The notes under the pieces: generated by a model
Seen by the model: only the letters and a program-made list of their open reading frames with translations
What the model was told of the DNA's origin: nothing
Database searches by the model: none
Made by a program: the position numbers and the translations under genes
Source: Phycisphaerales bacterium
GTDB taxonomy: Bacteria > Planctomycetota > Phycisphaerae > UBA1845 > Fen-1342
Direction: 5' to 3'
Length of the DNA: 63,697 bases
NCBI GenBank assembly: GCA_022839625.1
Contig: JALHJL010000021.1
Coordinates: forward strand, 1 to 63,697
Shown: positions 34,163 through 43,415 of the stretch, one piece after another
How positions within the stretch are numbered: the stretch's first letter is position 1
Layout: the number at the start of each line of letters is the position of its first letter

Positions 34163-35794
34163 GTGGGCCGCATCGAACGTTCCGTTGCCCGTTGGTTCGT
34201 GAGAGTAGTGGATCGGATGCCCACGGACTGGGTCCTACTCGCGACCGCCGACGCCGAAAGCGCCGGCGACGACATGCTGGGTGCCTGGCTGGTGACCGCC
34301 GCCGCGCTGGTGCTATCGACGATCGGCCGGCGGCGCCTGCCGCCCGGCATCGGCGAGGGGCTGTTCGTCGTTGGGCTGAGCGCCCTGCTGCTGCTCAACT
34401 TCATGGCGTGGGGCCGCTCCCCGGAGGCCGTCTTCCGCCAGGGCGCCGACCTGGTCAGCCTGGCATTGGTCTGGTTCATCGTGGCAGTGTGGGTCGAACG
34501 GGAAACCGGCGCGTCGGCCGATGCGGATCTCGCGCGGCGGCGGGCCGTGCGTCGGAGCCTGGCCGCGCACGCCGCGGCGGCCAGCGGACTTCTGGCGACC
34601 GCCGTCCTGCTGTCGGCTTACCAAACCGTCGGAATCCTCGCCCCGGGGCTGGGCCTGCTGGTGGCACTACTGTTGGCCGTCGCCATCGGGCTATACGTGT
34701 GGCGGCGCGAGGCGCTCACCCGGTACGGCATGATCGCGGTTCTCGTCTTGCTGCTCCTGCTAGCGGTGCCGCGGGAGACCATCGAGACGTGGAGCGGGCG
34801 CGGCCCCACTGCCCTGTTGTTGGTTGGCGCGGGTGCCCTCGCGACGGTCCTGGCGGCGGTGCTGGACGACTGGCGGCGACGCGCGAAAGCCTGGCAGGCT
34901 CAAACCGGCCAACTGACCGACCCGCCGCCGCGCTATCGGCGATTCTTCGGCGCAGTCGTCGCGGCGTGCCTGCTGGTGGGCATCGGCGGTGTGCTGCTCG
35001 CGGATGCGGCCGTCACGCCCGTCGCGGTCGTGCTCGCGGCCTTCGCCGTCTTCATCGTGGGGCATCGTTGGCGGTCCAACGCGGTCGGCGAACTGGGGCT
35101 GGTGCTGACCGCGGAAGGGATCGTCACGGCGAGTGTGGCGTGGCTGCCGGCAAGCCCGGCGTGCCGATTGCTCGGCTGGACCATCGCCGGCATGTACTTG
35201 GCGTGGCTGGCCGGATTCTGGAGCCAACAGCTCGACCAGGGTCGGCCGTGGACAACGGCCGGACGGCTGATCCCCGCAGCCCGTTACCTGAGCTATGCCG
35301 CCGTCGGCGGGCAACTCATCCTGTCCGCGATGTGGATGTTCGGTGCGGAGCAGTCCGGCACTTTCAGCCGATGGCCGGTCGTGCTTGTGCTGCTCTTCAT
35401 GTTCGCGCACGGGTGGCTGCTGACGCGCGACGCGCTCGCGCAGCGGTCCGCGACGGCGGCCCTCGCCGCTTGTCTGCTGCTTACGGCAATGCTGGTTCCG
35501 GTCGCGCAACTGGCCGAGGCGTTTGGGTATGCGCCGCGGCCGTGCGTCTTGCTGGCCGGGGCCGCCCTGGCCTTGGCGCTGCGCGCCGGTCTGGCGGGGG
35601 CCGCGACCGGCCCGGTCTGGCCGTGGAACGCCTACGTCGGCGGCATACTTCCCGGAGTGGTCCTGTATGACCTGACACTCGGCGGCTGGGAACGCACGGG
35701 CGGCATTGGCGCAGTGCTGGCGCTGGTGGGTCTGGTGCTCGCCGTCCTCGTGCACTGGCGGCGCGGGTTGTTGACGGCGCGCGACGTTCTATAA
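34163..35794 (+). CDS. Polytopic membrane protein of unknown function
   Basis: A protein of about 543 residues with some twelve to fourteen hydrophobic helices separated by short Arg-rich loops (VWRREALTRYGM, WRRRAKAWQAQTGQ). I see no transporter signature, catalytic motif or repeat. The start is uncertain: GTG at 34163 or the ATG at 34217. The large membrane protein gene that follows is separated by 102 bases on the same strand, so they may be co-transcribed. Confidence 0.65.
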   Translation: MGRIERSVARWFVRVVDRMPTDWVLLATADAESAGDDMLGAWLVTAAALVLSTIGRRRLPPGIGEGLFVVGLSALLLLNFMAWGRSPEAVFRQGADLVSLALVWFIVAVWVERETGASADADLARRRAVRRSLAAHAAAASGLLATAVLLSAYQTVGILAPGLGLLVALLLAVAIGLYVWRREALTRYGMIAVLVLLLLLAVPRETIETWSGRGPTALLLVGAGALATVLAAVLDDWRRRAKAWQAQTGQLTDPPPRYRRFFGAVVAACLLVGIGGVLLADAAVTPVAVVLAAFAVFIVGHRWRSNAVGELGLVLTAEGIVTASVAWLPASPACRLLGWTIAGMYLAWLAGFWSQQLDQGRPWTTAGRLIPAARYLSYAAVGGQLILSAMWMFGAEQSGTFSRWPVVLVLLFMFAHGWLLTRDALAQRSATAALAACLLLTAMLVPVAQLAEAFGYAPRPCVLLAGAALALALRAGLAGAATGPVWPWNAYVGGILPGVVLYDLTLGGWERTGGIGAVLALVGLVLAVLVHWRRGLLTARDVL

Positions 35795-35896
35795 TGGCAC
35801 GCGATTGGCCGCGGCCGGTCGGTCCGGTCGGCAGGCAGAAGCGCGGCAAGTTGGGGTAGCGCGAGAGTCGGGCGCACGTTCCCAGTGGAGACGGAC

Positions 35897-37786
35897 ATGG
35901 CCGAGAACGGGTCTGAACTTCGCGGCATTGCGTGGTCGCAGGCGTTTCCTTTCGTTCGCTTGTTCAAGACGCTTCGGCTGGCGCTCGGGATCAACCGCCT
36001 GTTGCTCGCGCTGGCCTGCGTGGTGTTGTGCTACCTCGGCGGCCGGCTCCTGGACAAGATCTGGGGCACGCGCAACGGCGTCGTCGCCTTGCGGCAGGCC
36101 GGCCACACGCAGACCGAGATCGAGGTCTACGCGCAGGTCCCGCACGGCGAATTCAAGACCTGGCTGCGCGAAGCACGCGCCGCGGCCGAGCGCACCGCTA
36201 CGTTGGCGCTGTTGCAGGCCCACAAGGCGGCCAATGCCGAGGAGGCCCGGCGCGCCCTGGCCGACAAGCCGCTGCGCAGCCTGCTGATCGATGCCGACTT
36301 CAAGCGGCAGCTCGACGAGCTGAAGGAACTGGTGAATCAGCTCCTGAAGAGCGGACTGGCTGAGCTCGACAAAGACCGCGACCTCACGGCGGCCGAGCGG
36401 GGCGAGAAGCGCCAGGACCTCATCGACGCGGCGGACGCGATCCGGAACATGCTCTCCGGTCCGAAGCCCGCGGGCGAAGCGGCCATCCTCGCCGGACACA
36501 AGGCCATTGAGCTGCTGGTGGCCGTCGATCCGCAGGCGAAGGCCCGCAACCAGGCGGACCTCACGTCCGCGGTCGCACGGCAGGCGCAGTTGCGCGAGTA
36601 CGAAGCGCTCCAGCCGCGCGGCCCGTTCATCAGTCTGGTCAAGTTCGAGATGCACTGCTTTGCCGCCGCCATCCAGGGCGTCGCCGGCGGGCGCCTGGGC
36701 TTTCAGGGCCGGGCGTTTGACGCGCAGCCCGCGATGGCCGGCAGCATCGAATCGGCCCTGCGCGGCCTGTGCTGGCTGTGCAATCAGCGGCCCTGGTACG
36801 CCCTGTTCTTCGGCGTGTTCAATCTGCTGATCTGGGCGCTGTTCGGCGGCGCGATCTGCCGCAGCGCGGCGGTCCACACGACCCGCGACGAGAGCATCTC
36901 GATCGGCGAAGCGCTGAAGTTCGCGCGCGAGCGGTACGGCGGGTTCGTGCTCGCCCCGGTATTGCCGGTGGCAGTGCTGATCTTCATCGCCGTCCTGATG
37001 TTCGTCGGCGGCCTGATCGGCGCGATCGGCTACGTGGGCGAGCTGTTCACGGGCGTGTTCTATCCGCTCGCGCTGCTCGGCGGTTTCGCCGCGGCCGTGG
37101 TGGTGCTGGCGACGCTCATCGGGTTCCACCTGATGTGGCCGACCATCGCCGTGGAGGGCTCGGACGGCTTCGATGCGCTGTCGCGGGCGTGCTCTTACGT
37201 GAGCAGCCGCATCTGGCACGTGGCGTTCTACAGCTTCGTGCTGCTGGTGTACGGGGCGCTGTCCTTCGCGTTCCTGCGGGTGGTGGCGGTCCTGCTGCTC
37301 AAGCTGGCGCACAAGTTCACCGGAATGGGCATGAACCTGATCGGCAGCTCCGAGCTGAGCGTCGGCAAGCTGAACGTGATGTGGAGCATGCCGGCGTGGG
37401 CCGATCTGAGCCTGTTGCCGTCCACCGGCGACACCCCCTTCTGGGGCACCTTCGCCAACGGGCCGCTCGACGGAACCGAGCGGCTGGGCGCGTGGTTGCT
37501 CGCCGTGTGGGTGTACCTCTGCGTCGGCCTGTTGTGCGCCTTCGTGGTCAACTTCTTCTTCTGCGGCAGCACACAGATGTACTTCCTCCTGCGCCGGAGC
37601 GTGGACGCGACTGACTACGACGACATCTTCTACGAGGAGCCGGCCGAGGAAGCGCCTGCTGCACCGCTGACCCCGACCGAGCCGACCCAATCTGCGGCCG
37701 AGCCGTCGGCCGGCGAGCCGCCGGCGACGCCGCCCGCGGCCCCAGCCGGCGAACCGCCGCCGGGCGAATCGCCGCCCCCGGCCTAG
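35897..37786 (+). CDS. Large membrane protein with Pro/Ala-rich tail, unknown function
   Basis: A protein of 629 residues: one N-terminal helix (LLLALACVVLCYLGGRLL), a soluble helical domain of about 200 residues, then five or six helices, and a tail rich in Pro, Glu and Ala. The pattern of a multi-helix membrane part with CSYVSSRIWHVAFYSFVLLV suggests a DUF-type planctomycete family, which I cannot name. TGGAG lies eight bases before the ATG. The phosphatidyltransferase gene starts 12 bases downstream, so the two form an operon and may both act on the envelope. Confidence 0.75.
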   Translation: MAENGSELRGIAWSQAFPFVRLFKTLRLALGINRLLLALACVVLCYLGGRLLDKIWGTRNGVVALRQAGHTQTEIEVYAQVPHGEFKTWLREARAAAERTATLALLQAHKAANAEEARRALADKPLRSLLIDADFKRQLDELKELVNQLLKSGLAELDKDRDLTAAERGEKRQDLIDAADAIRNMLSGPKPAGEAAILAGHKAIELLVAVDPQAKARNQADLTSAVARQAQLREYEALQPRGPFISLVKFEMHCFAAAIQGVAGGRLGFQGRAFDAQPAMAGSIESALRGLCWLCNQRPWYALFFGVFNLLIWALFGGAICRSAAVHTTRDESISIGEALKFARERYGGFVLAPVLPVAVLIFIAVLMFVGGLIGAIGYVGELFTGVFYPLALLGGFAAAVVVLATLIGFHLMWPTIAVEGSDGFDALSRACSYVSSRIWHVAFYSFVLLVYGALSFAFLRVVAVLLLKLAHKFTGMGMNLIGSSELSVGKLNVMWSMPAWADLSLLPSTGDTPFWGTFANGPLDGTERLGAWLLAVWVYLCVGLLCAFVVNFFFCGSTQMYFLLRRSVDATDYDDIFYEEPAEEAPAAPLTPTEPTQSAAEPSAGEPPATPPAAPAGEPPPGESPPPA

Positions 37787-37797
37787 CCGATTCCGCT

Positions 37798-38694
37798 ATG
37801 GCTGACAGCAGCAAGGACTTCCGTGCGCTCGAGGACTCCGGAGAGCCGGCCGGGGCGAGCCGGTCGGTCGGCGCAGCGGTCGGCGCGGCTCGCGACGCGC
37901 TGGCACGCAAGTTGGTCGCGGCGGGTGCGACGCCCAATCGGATCACGATCGTCGGCTTCGTGTTTACCTGCGGGGCCGGGTATTGCCTGGCGCGGGGTGC
38001 GTCGGCGGCAGTGCCCTATTTCAACTTTAGCGGCGATTCGTCGAGCTGGTGGCCGGTGCTGGCCGCCGGGTTCCTCGTGCTGGCCGGGGCCTGCGACATG
38101 CTGGACGGGGCGGTGGCCCGCGTCGGCAAGCTGCACACCCGCGCGGGAGCGGTCCTGGACTCGTCGGTCGACCGGTTCAGCGACATCGCCATCTTCGTGG
38201 GCTGCCTGCTGCACTTCGCCACGCGCGCGACCCCCAATCTCACCTACCAACTCCTGGCCGTATTCGCGCTGTGCAACAGCGTGCTGATCAGCTACGTCAA
38301 GGCCCGCGCCGAGACCCTCGTCCCCGATTGCTCCGTTGGATACTGGCTGCGGGGCGAACGCTTCGCCGCGGTCCTGATCGGCTGCTCCTTCGGCCACGTG
38401 CCGGCCGTGCTCTGGCAACTGGCGATCTCCGGCTTCTTCACGGTCTGGCGGCGAATGAGCTACGCGTATCGGGTGCTCCAGGCCACGGACGGCGGCCGCC
38501 CGCTCCCGCCCCGCGGGCCGGCGCCGGGGCTCCTGGGCCGCCTTCAGCTTTGGCGGCACCCACGCGGCTCGGTGGCCTATGATCTGGTGACCGGGGCGCA
38601 CGTCGCGTACATCATCGTGCTCCCGTGTTTCTGGCCGGTGCTGCGGGCCGGCGGCGACTACGCCGATCCGCTGCGAAACTGGCTCTTCGGTTGA
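37798..38694 (+). CDS. CDP-alcohol phosphatidyltransferase
   Basis: A membrane enzyme of 298 residues for phospholipid head-group transfer. The family signature DxxDGxxARxxxxxxxxGxxxDxxxD is complete: DMLDGAVARVGKLHTRAG, then AVLDSSVDR. About six helices are present. The acceptor alcohol (glycerol phosphate, serine or inositol phosphate) cannot be told. A 70-residue C-terminal extension after AYRVLQATDGG is longer than in PgsA. A GC hairpin (CCCCGGC-GCAA-GCCGGGG) follows the stop. Confidence 0.88.
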   Translation: MADSSKDFRALEDSGEPAGASRSVGAAVGAARDALARKLVAAGATPNRITIVGFVFTCGAGYCLARGASAAVPYFNFSGDSSSWWPVLAAGFLVLAGACDMLDGAVARVGKLHTRAGAVLDSSVDRFSDIAIFVGCLLHFATRATPNLTYQLLAVFALCNSVLISYVKARAETLVPDCSVGYWLRGERFAAVLIGCSFGHVPAVLWQLAISGFFTVWRRMSYAYRVLQATDGGRPLPPRGPAPGLLGRLQLWRHPRGSVAYDLVTGAHVAYIIVLPCFWPVLRAGGDYADPLRNWLFG

Positions 38695-38778
38695 CCCCCG
38701 GCGCAAGCCGGGGAATACTGCGCGGTGGTGCCGGTTTCGGGCCGCAGCTCGATGACCGGGCCGCCTGGAGACCTGCCC

Positions 38779-39798
38779 ATGGCTCGCTCTTGTTCGCTTA
38801 CGCTCGTGCTCCTGGCCCTGGTGATCGGAGGCGGATGGGCAGTCGATGCGGTGGTCGGCCAGCCCGCCGCCGCGGCCGAGCCGGAGACGCAACCGGCCGA
38901 CCGCACGCCCATCACCGCCCGCGTGCTTGAGGTGCGCGGCGACGTGAAGCACGCCCCGCTCGAGTCCGACGACTGGCAGCCCTGCCAGGTCGACGAAGAG
39001 TATCCCGAGCAAACGGTGATCCTCACCGGCGTCCGTTCCTCGATCCAGCTCCAGGTCGGCGACGACGACACCTATACCGCCGTGGTCATCGAGCCCGTCA
39101 GCCGCACGATCATCAGCGAGGCCTGCCGCACGGCGGACACCAAGCGCGTGCGGATCGGCGTCGGCTATGGCCGGATGCGGGCCGGCGTCGCGGAAGGCGG
39201 TCTGAAGAGCGATTTCACCGTGGACAGCCCGGTCGCGACGCTCTCCAAGCGCGGCACGTGGAACTTCGGCTTGTTCTACGAGCGCAGCACGGACCGCTTC
39301 GAGATTTTCCTGCTCGACCAGGGGCTCGTGGACGCCTTCAGCAAGCTCACCGGGCAGCAGCGCACGGTCCTGCCGCGCGAGGTCGTGACCCAGGCCATGC
39401 GGCGTTGGGCGGACGAGGCGCAATTCCGGATCAACGTGCCGATGACCGACATCCTTGGCCAGAGCGACATCGCGGTCGCGTTCAACACGCTCGATCAGAG
39501 CGGCTTGCGGGTGCTAGGCCCGGAGGGCGGCCAGGCCGTGCTGCTCGACCTGTCCAGCAGCGGCGCGCAGACCCAATTCGCCGACCTGGTACGGAACCGG
39601 CTGCCGATGACGCCCTTGCCAACCGGGCCGCGCGTACGCCCGGAAGGCTACTTCGGCACCGGACGCGGCGACGAGCTGGTGCCGCTGATCATCGACGCGA
39701 ATTCGCCCCTGGCCCAGAAGGGGCTGGCGCGTCCCGGCTCCTACACCTTCCGGCGCTCGGCCCTGGAGAACTGGTTGCAGCAGCACGGCCGCAAGTAG
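38779..39798 (+). CDS. Exported FecR-domain protein
   Basis: A protein of 339 residues with a Sec signal peptide (MARSCSLTLVLLALVIGGGW, cleavage likely after AVDAVVGQPAAAA). Residues about 45-165 follow the FecR pattern: ARVLEVRGDVKHAP, a DWQPC segment, then TGVRSSIQLQVGDD and a strand-rich remainder. The C-terminal half is not recognised. In planctomycetes such proteins are usually not tied to iron uptake; a surface or regulatory role is open. The ATG at 38779 has GGAG nine bases upstream. Confidence 0.75.
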   Translation: MARSCSLTLVLLALVIGGGWAVDAVVGQPAAAAEPETQPADRTPITARVLEVRGDVKHAPLESDDWQPCQVDEEYPEQTVILTGVRSSIQLQVGDDDTYTAVVIEPVSRTIISEACRTADTKRVRIGVGYGRMRAGVAEGGLKSDFTVDSPVATLSKRGTWNFGLFYERSTDRFEIFLLDQGLVDAFSKLTGQQRTVLPREVVTQAMRRWADEAQFRINVPMTDILGQSDIAVAFNTLDQSGLRVLGPEGGQAVLLDLSSSGAQTQFADLVRNRLPMTPLPTGPRVRPEGYFGTGRGDELVPLIIDANSPLAQKGLARPGSYTFRRSALENWLQQHGRK

Positions 39799-39843
39799 CG
39801 GGCATGCGCCTTGGCGGCCGGGCGTCGGCGTGATTCCATCAGT

Positions 39844-40716
39844 ATGTCCCTCCGCTTCACCAAGCTGCACGGCCTCGGAAACGACTACATCTTCATCTCC
39901 ACCTTCGACCAGGCGGTCGAGAATCCGGCCGCGCTCGCCCGCGCGATCAGCGACCGGCACCGCGGCGTCGGCAGCGACGGGTTGATCCTGGTTGCCCCGG
40001 CGGAGGACCCCGCGGCCCACGTCCACATGACCATGTACAACGCCGACGGCTCGCGCGCCCGGATGTGCGGCAACGGCATACGCTGCCTGGCCAAGCTGGC
40101 GTATGAGCAAGGATTGGCGCGTGCGAATCCGCTGCGGGTCGAGACCGACGCCGGTGTCCGCACGCTGGAATTGACGCTCGATGCGCAGGGTCGCGTGGCC
40201 GAGGTGCGCGTGGACATGGACGAGCCGGTGCTGGCCCCGGCGCGCATCCCCGTGCGACTCGCGGGGACACAGGTCGTCGGACACCCGCTGGAGCTGCCCG
40301 GCGTGACGCTGGCCATGACGTGCGTATCCGTCGGCAACCCGCACGCCGTGTTCTTCGTACCGGACGTGGGGCGCGTGCCGCTATCCCAATGGGGGCCGCG
40401 GGTCGAGAATCACCCGCTGTTTCCCGAACGGATCAACGCGCAGTTCGCTCAAGTCGTGTCGCCGGGATTCGTTCGTATCATTACGTGGGAACGCGGGGCG
40501 GGTGCGACGCTCGCGTGCGGCACCGGTGCGTCGGCGGTCTGCGTCGCCGGCGTGCTGAACCGCCTGACCGATCGCCAGATTACGGCCGAGCTGCCCGGCG
40601 GCCGGCTCAAGCTGGAGTGGGACGAGGCCACCCGCCACGTCTACATGACCGGCCCGGCGACCGAGGTGTTCACGGGCAACTGGCCGGAACCCCCAAGCCG
40701 GGGTGTCTTTCCCTGA
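39844..40716 (+). CDS. dapF: Diaminopimelate epimerase
   Basis: A protein of 290 residues that converts LL- to meso-diaminopimelate for lysine and peptidoglycan. Both catalytic cysteines are present: RMCGNGIRC (first) and LACGTGASAV (second), each in its conserved block, together with MSLRFTKLHGLGNDY at the start. The presence of dapF supports a peptidoglycan wall in this organism. The ATG at 39844 is the family start; the frame runs open a little further upstream. Confidence 0.96.
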   Translation: MSLRFTKLHGLGNDYIFISTFDQAVENPAALARAISDRHRGVGSDGLILVAPAEDPAAHVHMTMYNADGSRARMCGNGIRCLAKLAYEQGLARANPLRVETDAGVRTLELTLDAQGRVAEVRVDMDEPVLAPARIPVRLAGTQVVGHPLELPGVTLAMTCVSVGNPHAVFFVPDVGRVPLSQWGPRVENHPLFPERINAQFAQVVSPGFVRIITWERGAGATLACGTGASAVCVAGVLNRLTDRQITAELPGGRLKLEWDEATRHVYMTGPATEVFTGNWPEPPSRGVFP

Positions 40717-40745
40717 GGGACCCGCGCGGTCGGCGGGCATCGCAA

Positions 40746-41975
40746 TCAGGGGTGCGATGGGCGATCAAAGGCCAGAGTCACCTGCGAACCGTAAAGGGGG
40801 TACTCGATCCGGCAGCGGTACGCACGGAATGGCCGCGCGTCCCAGCCGAGGCGGCCGAACACGTACCGAAGCAACTCCACGTACCGCGGGACTTCCCTGA
40901 CGCGCAGGCCATCCAGACCTTTGCCCATGAATTCGACAGTCTCGCTCATCGGCAGCCGGTCCCGGTCGCGCAGCGGATCGTTGATGTCGGCCAGTCCGAA
41001 GAAGGTCGTATCGTAGATGTACAGGTGCGGCTCCGAACCCGGATAGGCGTCCTTATGCACAACGACGTCCGCGATCAGCAGTCGGGCAGGGCGAGAGACT
41101 TCGACGGTGAAGCCCGATTTCCGCGCGACACCTGCGGCACGATACCGCGAAAGGCACCGGCGTACCAACTCCGCGCAGGCGACGTTGGCCGCGGATCGAA
41201 CTCCCAGCGTGTCGCTCCGCAGCGTGTAGAACTCGGCGTCGCCCGTTCGCAATACGTCCACGTCCATCGGTGCCGACGATGAGAACTCCCGGAGGAGCCA
41301 GTCGTCCACCTTCTCGATCGGCCGGCCGTCAAGCGAAAGGGAAGTCGATGCCCCGGCCGGAGGCTGGATGCGCCGTGACGCGAAGTGAAGCTCAACGCCG
41401 CGCCGCCAGCGATGAAGCCCCGTGAGCCCTCTGACGACGACGGCGTCCATGCGCTCGGGGTCGTCCGATGGACGAATGATCGCTACCTCGTACTGGACAT
41501 CCAGCGACAGCCCCTTGATGTGCCGCGTCCCGCGAAAGACAGCTTGCTTGGCGAGCAACTCGTCCTTCTGGCGGGCCTCCGGCAACCAGCCGCTGATGAT
41601 CAGATCGAGAGTCCCGCGGTCGCCGGCTTCAGAGCGGATGAATCGCTCGAACTCGTCCACCGCCTGAGCGGCCTCCGCGACGGCTGCCGGACTCACCGAA
41701 TGGCTGGATGCGGCGCTCAGAAGCCGTCGGAGAGGAGCTGGGCCGGGAAGCAGGTGGAGGACGGTGACCGGGTCCTCGCAGCGCAACGCCTTGAGCACAC
41801 GGTACGCCACGTCCTTCCCCACCCCAGTCGCATTGTCAAGGCGACTTGGTCGCACAGACCGGGAGGGACCCAGCATGTGTCCGATAACCTCACCGAAAAC
41901 TCTTGCGAGAAGACGCCCGAGTTCGACGAGCTTCTCCTCCACAGCCTGCTCTGTCGGCGGTGACGAGGTTCTCAT
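40746..41975 (-). CDS. Unknown protein, possibly DNA-binding
   Basis: A protein of 409 residues. The N-terminal 80 residues are helical (EEKLVELGRLLARVFGEVIG, then GVGKDVAYRVLKALRC) and could contain a helix-turn-helix; the rest is mixed alpha/beta without a motif I know. It is transcribed away from the PEP-CTERM gene across a short gap holding a promoter and a palindrome, so it may regulate that gene or itself. This is inference from position; the family is not recognised. Confidence 0.6.
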   Translation of the reverse strand: MRTSSPPTEQAVEEKLVELGRLLARVFGEVIGHMLGPSRSVRPSRLDNATGVGKDVAYRVLKALRCEDPVTVLHLLPGPAPLRRLLSAASSHSVSPAAVAEAAQAVDEFERFIRSEAGDRGTLDLIISGWLPEARQKDELLAKQAVFRGTRHIKGLSLDVQYEVAIIRPSDDPERMDAVVVRGLTGLHRWRRGVELHFASRRIQPPAGASTSLSLDGRPIEKVDDWLLREFSSSAPMDVDVLRTGDAEFYTLRSDTLGVRSAANVACAELVRRCLSRYRAAGVARKSGFTVEVSRPARLLIADVVVHKDAYPGSEPHLYIYDTTFFGLADINDPLRDRDRLPMSETVEFMGKGLDGLRVREVPRYVELLRYVFGRLGWDARPFRAYRCRIEYPLYGSQVTLAFDRPSHP

Positions 41976-42018
41976 TTCTGGAATCTACCCCGCTCCACGA
42001 GCCAATGCAAGGAGGAAT

Positions 42019-42066
42019 ATCTCTAAGAGATTTGTATTGACAACACGCCGTTACACCCGGTATCCT
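42019..42066 (+). promoter_or_regulatory. Promoter of the PEP-CTERM gene with an upstream palindrome
   Basis: TTGACA (42037-42042) and TATCCT (42061-42066) are 18 bp apart, a good sigma-70-type promoter. The 13-bp palindrome ATCTCTAAGAGAT (42019-42031) ends five bases before the -35 and could be an operator. The start codon is 72 bases beyond the -10. Confidence 0.65.
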
Positions 42067-42137
42067 GGTCGCGTAGGAGAAGTAACCGATGTGGTTGCTC
42101 GCTCATGTCGCTTTCGTCAAATCCAGGAGGTCGAAGA

Positions 42138-42920
42138 ATGTGTCACCATCGCCTTTGCTGTGCCGTTCTTATGGTCATGTGTGGGACTGGTTCCGCGCTC
42201 AGCGAAATCGTCCCCGCCGTACCGGGGGACTTTGGGCCATCCGCGATTGTCGAAACCTTCGAGGGGATCGCGGGAGTGTCCTTGCCGCTCGTTGAGTGGG
42301 GGCCAGAGTTCATCACGCCGATGAGCGAGTTGCTCAACCCGTATGTCCTGCCCAGCGGCGTGGTCTACAGCTCGAACAACCCCGAGCAGGCGCGCGTTTT
42401 TGATTACGACGCTCCTGGCTACTCCTGGGGCCCCGAGGCCTGGGGCTGGGGACTGAGTTGGGAGGGGGGCACCATCCACTATCAGACGCCGTTCCCCTCG
42501 GGCGCGGCTTTCTTCGGCGCCTACTGCGGGCAGAGTTCTTCGGAGCCCGTTGGCACGGTCACCTTCACATTCCCGTGGCCCGTGCGGAGCGTCGGCGCGT
42601 ACGTCGAGGCGAACCTTTGGCCCGAGAACGGCTATGACGGCGTTGTGACTCTTGAGGCATTTGACGAGTTCGGAGTGTCGCTGGGGCAGGTCGCCGTAGT
42701 GACTGATGGCGTCACGTCGCCGTGGGAGGGGCCGCCCTACCCGAACGGACTCGACACGTGGATTGGCCTGGGAACCCACGATGGCGCGTTCTCGATCTAT
42801 TCCATCGCGTTTCACGGGTATAACGTGGTCGCCGACGATCTGATGTTTGTGCCAGTGCCCGAACCGGCGTCGTTCCTGACGTTGGCGCTGGCGGTGATCT
42901 GCGTCGTTCGACGGCGGTAA
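42138..42920 (+). CDS. Exported PEP-CTERM protein
   Basis: A protein of 260 residues. The N-terminus has a signal peptide (CCAVLMVMCGTGSALSE); the C-terminus is the sorting tail PVPEPASFLTLALAVICVVRRR-like: a PEP motif, a hydrophobic helix and an Arg cluster, recognised by an exosortase. The mature domain is acidic and rich in Gly, Pro and aromatic residues (YSWGPEAWGWGLSWEGG, FTFPWPVRSVGAYVEAN), probably a beta-sandwich. AGGAGG eight bases upstream fixes the ATG at 42138. No exosortase is in the window. Confidence 0.88.
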   Translation: MCHHRLCCAVLMVMCGTGSALSEIVPAVPGDFGPSAIVETFEGIAGVSLPLVEWGPEFITPMSELLNPYVLPSGVVYSSNNPEQARVFDYDAPGYSWGPEAWGWGLSWEGGTIHYQTPFPSGAAFFGAYCGQSSSEPVGTVTFTFPWPVRSVGAYVEANLWPENGYDGVVTLEAFDEFGVSLGQVAVVTDGVTSPWEGPPYPNGLDTWIGLGTHDGAFSIYSIAFHGYNVVADDLMFVPVPEPASFLTLALAVICVVRRR

Positions 42921-42948
42921 CCATCATCGGCCCAATATCGCGCAGCCC

Positions 42949-42988
42949 AAGGCCGTCCCGTGAGGCGGAGGAACTCCGGGACGGTCTT
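42949..42988. terminator. Hairpin between convergent genes, likely terminator
   Basis: AAGGCCGTCCCG (42949-42960) pairs with CGGGACGGTCTT (42977-42988), 12 bp with one G-T pair. It lies between the convergent PEP-CTERM and acpS genes. No long T-run follows on either strand. Confidence 0.45.
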
Positions 42989-43021
42989 GGAACACCCGTA
43001 CCGCGGCGGATCGGTGGCCCT

Positions 43022-43414
43022 TCATGGCCCGGGCGGGTCGACCCCGACAACCGACGCGCAGGCGTAGTCGCCGGCGTGGGAGAGCGAAATCAGCACGAGC
43101 GCGATGCCGACCGCGCGGGCCAGTTCCGCCGTCACGCCGTGCAGCGTAACCAGCGGCTTGCCGAGCGGGTCGGGCAGGGTCTCGATGTCGGTCCACTCGA
43201 CGCCGCCGCGCCAGCCGGTGCCGAGCATCTTCATCACGGCTTCCTTGGCGGCGAAACGGCCGCTGAGGCGGACGACCGGGTCCTTGCAGTCCAGGCAGTA
43301 GGCGCGCTCGCGGGCGGTGTAGACCCGCTCCAGGAAACGTTCGCCGTGCGTCCGCCAGACCCGCGCGACCCGGGGGCAGTGAACGAGGTCGACGCCATGC
43401 GCGATCACGTTCAT
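43022..43414 (-). CDS. acpS: Holo-[acyl-carrier-protein] synthase
   Basis: A protein of 130 residues that transfers the 4'-phosphopantetheine arm from CoA to ACP. The metal-binding Asp is in HGVDLVHCPR and the second acidic block is RFAAKEAVMKMLGTGWRG, with LSLSHAGDYACASVV at the end, the full AcpS pattern. The start at 43414 is one base beyond the stop of the upstream GT39-like gene, so they form an operon. Confidence 0.92.
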   Translation of the reverse strand: MNVIAHGVDLVHCPRVARVWRTHGERFLERVYTARERAYCLDCKDPVVRLSGRFAAKEAVMKMLGTGWRGGVEWTDIETLPDPLGKPLVTLHGVTAELARAVGIALVLISLSHAGDYACASVVGVDPPGP

Positions 43415-43415
43415 C

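Noticed and set aside
35789..37690. Minus-strand frame of 633 codons
   Set aside because: It is the exact shadow of the large membrane protein gene and is Arg/Gln/Glu/His-rich without structure.
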